DNA of 64,000 bases from Elusimicrobiota bacterium. Its GTDB lineage: Bacteria > Elusimicrobiota > Elusimicrobia > Elusimicrobiales > UBA9959. Under the pieces are notes generated by a model. The model ran no database searches. It was not told where the DNA came from and saw only the letters and a list, made by a program, of their open reading frames with translations. The position numbers and the translations under genes were made by a program. Numbering within the stretch: the first letter of the stretch is position 1; every line of letters begins with the position of its first letter. Location: contig JAGVVD010000052.1 of assembly GCA_019135865.1 (NCBI GenBank), positions 139,011-203,010 on the forward strand, in the 5' to 3' direction. Positions 62,460 through 64,000 of the stretch are shown here, one piece after another.

Positions 62460-62906
62460 ATGCGGATATTCATGTCTTTGATGTCGGGGTTGATAGTTTT
62501 CGCCGGGACCGGCGGCGTGCTTACCGCCTGGTTCGCGGCTCTTATTCTCACGCCGGGGTTGGCCGATGCCCCGGGTAGTTTCCTGGCGAAGAACTTCGGG
62601 ATAGTGTATGTCGTGTCGATCTGTTTCTTTTCCTGGCTGACCTAGCTTTCCGCTCGGGGGGTTTTCCGGGCCTATGACTTGCGAGTGGCGGGCGGCGTAA
62701 CCGTCGGCAATATCCTGGCCGCGCTGTTCGTCCTGCCTCTTGTTATCGCGGGGTACTTCTATTCCGCGTTGGAATCCGGCGGGGCCATTTTAGTCGTGGC
62801 CGTATCCCTGGTGCCTGTGGCCGTCATTCTTATCGTTCTCGGAGTGGTCGTGCGTTTGATCGACCTGATGGCGCCGCGGCGGCCCGTAACGGACCCGGAG
62901 CGCTAG
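62460..62906 (+). pseudogene. Membrane protein gene interrupted by one amber codon
   Basis: AGGAG precedes the ATG at 62460, and TAGAAT lies upstream near 62430. The frame runs MRIFMSLMSGLIVFAGT... to FFSWLT, meets TAG at 62643-62645, and then continues open in the same frame (LSARGVFRAYDLRVAGG...) to TAG at 62904. If the first TAG were read as an amino acid (CAG to TAG would be one change from Gln) the product would be about 148 residues with three or four helices. Alternatives are a true two-gene split (61 aa, then a TTG start at 62679), readthrough, or a base-call error. No family recognised. Confidence 0.6.
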
Positions 62907-63055
62907 CTTCGCCGCGCTCATGTGCCGCCGGGGGTAAAATCTTCGACGGTTTTTTATGGTGGTCAGAGGGGGGCGGAGATTCCGGCTCCAACCGCCCCAG
63001 CCGAGGGCCAGTTGTAAGGTCAGGGAGTCCAGCGCGCGCTCCACGCCGTGGAACT

Positions 63056-63083
63056 TTGATTAGGAGGGTATTTGGGGTATAAT
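63056..63083 (+). promoter_or_regulatory. Promoter of the acetate transporter gene
   Basis: TTGATT (63056-63061), 16 base spacer, TATAAT (63078-63083). The 150 bases before it (62907-63055) hold a hairpin-prone GGGGCGG / CCGCCCC pair near 62970-62996 and no gene. Confidence 0.65.
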
Positions 63084-63115
63084 TTCTGGCCATTTTGAAC
63101 TTCCAAGGAGAACGC

Positions 63116-63682
63116 ATGAACGAGAACGTAAGGACTATCGCCGACACCACCGCCAATCCCGCGCCGCTGGGCCTGCTTGGTTTCGGCATGACGACGGTGC
63201 TGCTGAACCTGCACAACGCGGGGCTTTTCGGCATGGACACGATGATAATGGGCATGGGCATCTTCATAGGCGGCCTGGCGCAGGTCATGGCCGGGGCGAT
63301 GGAGTGGAGGAAGAAGAACACCTTCGGGACCACGGCCTTCACGCTCTACGGTTTCTTCTGGCTGTCCCTGGTGGCGCTGCTGGCGCTGCCCAGGCTCGGC
63401 CTGGGGGAGGCGCCGTCGGCGGTCTCGATGGGCTGGTACCTTTCCGTCTGGGGCCTTTTCACGGCCTGCATGTTCGTCGGCACGCTGCGCCTGAACCGCG
63501 CGCTGCAGGTGGTGTTCCTGTCGCTGGCCGTGCTGTTCTTCCTGCTGGCCTACGCGGACTTCACCGTCGGCTCCAAGACGCTGGCCGGCTGGGAGGGAGT
63601 GTTCTGCGGCCTGTCCGCCGTCTATGCCGCGATAGCGCAGGTGCTCAACGAGGTGTACGGCCGGCCCGTGCTGCCGCTGTAA
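63116..63682 (+). CDS. satP: Acetate/succinate transporter, GPR1/FUN34/YaaH family
   Basis: 188 residues with six predicted helices. The family signature [23 protein letters not shown] is at the N-terminus; [38 protein letters not shown] and [27 protein letters not shown] follow. It moves acetate (and in some members succinate) with protons. AAGGAGAACGC precedes the chosen ATG. Single-gene unit with promoter and terminator. Confidence 0.94.
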   Translation: MNENVRTIADTTANPAPLGLLGFGMTTVLLNLHNAGLFGMDTMIMGMGIFIGGLAQVMAGAMEWRKKNTFGTTAFTLYGFFWLSLVALLALPRLGLGEAPSAVSMGWYLSVWGLFTACMFVGTLRLNRALQVVFLSLAVLFFLLAYADFTVGSKTLAGWEGVFCGLSAVYAAIAQVLNEVYGRPVLPL

Positions 63683-63700
63683 AGCGTCCGCCGGTACATG

Positions 63701-63734
63701 AAGCCGCCGGGGAAGTTCCCCGGCGGCTTTTTTT
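63701..63734 (+). terminator. Terminator of the acetate transporter gene
   Basis: Stem AAGCCGCCGGGG / CCCCGGCGGCTT (63701-63712 with 63718-63729) followed by seven T in all. Confidence 0.92.
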
Positions 63735-63777
63735 CCGCCCGGCGGCGCGCTCTGTATCCTCCCGGGGTTTTGTTTTG

Positions 63778-63783
63778 TAGAAT
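63778..63783 (+). promoter_or_regulatory. -10 element of the last gene
   Basis: TAGAAT, eight bases before the ATG at 63792; no ribosome binding site between. Confidence 0.4.
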
Positions 63784-63791
63784 CGTGCCTT

Positions 63792-64000
63792 ATGCGGTTT
63801 TTCCCGCTCCTGCTGATATCGCTGACGCTCCGGCCGGCGCCCGGGCCGGCCCTCGCCGCGGAAGTCCCCGCGGCGGGTCCGCCGTTCACGGTCTGCTACC
63901 GGGCCACGTCCCGGATGTGGGGCCCGGAAGGAAAAGACCCGGCGCCGACCTCGCCGGAGATGCTGGCGCGCCTGCGCGCCGCTTTCCGGCTCTGGGAGGA
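63792..64000 (+). CDS. Secreted protein, N-terminal part (cut by window edge)
   Basis: The first 69 codons are visible. MRFFPLLLISLTLRPAPGPALAA looks like a signal peptide, followed by PFTVCYRATSRMWGPEGKD and a helical stretch (EMLARLRAAFRLWE). No family recognised from this much. Independent of the preceding gene because of the terminator. Confidence 0.6.
   Translation, partial: MRFFPLLLISLTLRPAPGPALAAEVPAAGPPFTVCYRATSRMWGPEGKDPAPTSPEMLARLRAAFRLWE

Noticed and set aside
62930-63000. tRNA-like arm (GGGGCGG...CCGCCCC with a TTCCGG-type loop)
   Set aside because: No acceptor stem, anticodon arm or T-loop consensus could be folded; it is better described as a plain hairpin.

Overview
The window is GC-rich (third codon positions almost always G or C), has no rRNA or tRNA gene that I can see, and reads as a piece of a Gram-negative-type bacterial chromosome: SecA, apolipoprotein N-acyltransferase (Lnt), lipoprotein and Sec signal peptides, B12-dependent MetH, independent phosphoglycerate mutase. 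The mix of secreted clostripain-like (C11) and V8-like serine peptidases would fit an uncultured lineage such as Elusimicrobiota. That assignment is an inference from gene content and is not certain.

Layout. 1-2324 (minus): shikimate/chorismate operon read mutase - DAHP synthase - aroE - aroC (aroC cut by the window edge). 2421-4668 (minus): two paralogous secreted trypsin/V8-like proteases. 4762-12519: CLC channel (minus), then prfB - TatD - metH - bPH protein - thioesterase (plus). 12517-17187: a 4.7 kb block bounded by two inverted copies of a 38 bp repeat, holding a possible small RNA, a WG-repeat protein, the DUF4130/radical-SAM DNA-metabolism pair and another radical SAM enzyme. 17172-25113: Ca2+ P-type ATPase, a large membrane protein, coaD, prlC and a two-gene Hsp20 operon under a striking inverted-repeat operator. 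25270-32382: SGNH hydrolase, FGE-like lipoprotein, membrane methyltransferase, histidine kinase with pseudo-receivers, thiolase. 32502-39744: clostripain-like peptidase, then flippase-like protein - GT4 - asnB - receiver - trmL. 39841-46077: secA, lnt, CPBP protease, HDAC-family deacetylase carrying a probable insertion, and a 58-codon gene. 46465-54467: three more clostripain paralogues around an M16 peptidase, half-size EamA protein and SWIB protein. 54536-62283 (minus): UDP-xylose genes (ugd, uxs), unknown membrane protein, receiver, and the operon gpmI - DUF167 - DsbA - MauE - secreted protein. 62460-64000: an amber-interrupted membrane gene, acetate transporter and a partial secreted protein.

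The main cross-cutting signals are regulatory. Four secreted-peptidase genes (two trypsin-like, two clostripain-like), and more weakly a fifth, share a 14 bp palindrome TTGAC-N4-GTCAA at the promoter. Most of these peptidase genes also have clusters of GGNCC palindromes upstream, so they look like a co-regulated secreted-protease regulon. Separately, five unrelated genes have a -10 hexamer exactly six bases before ATG and no Shine-Dalgarno sequence, which points to widespread leaderless transcription.
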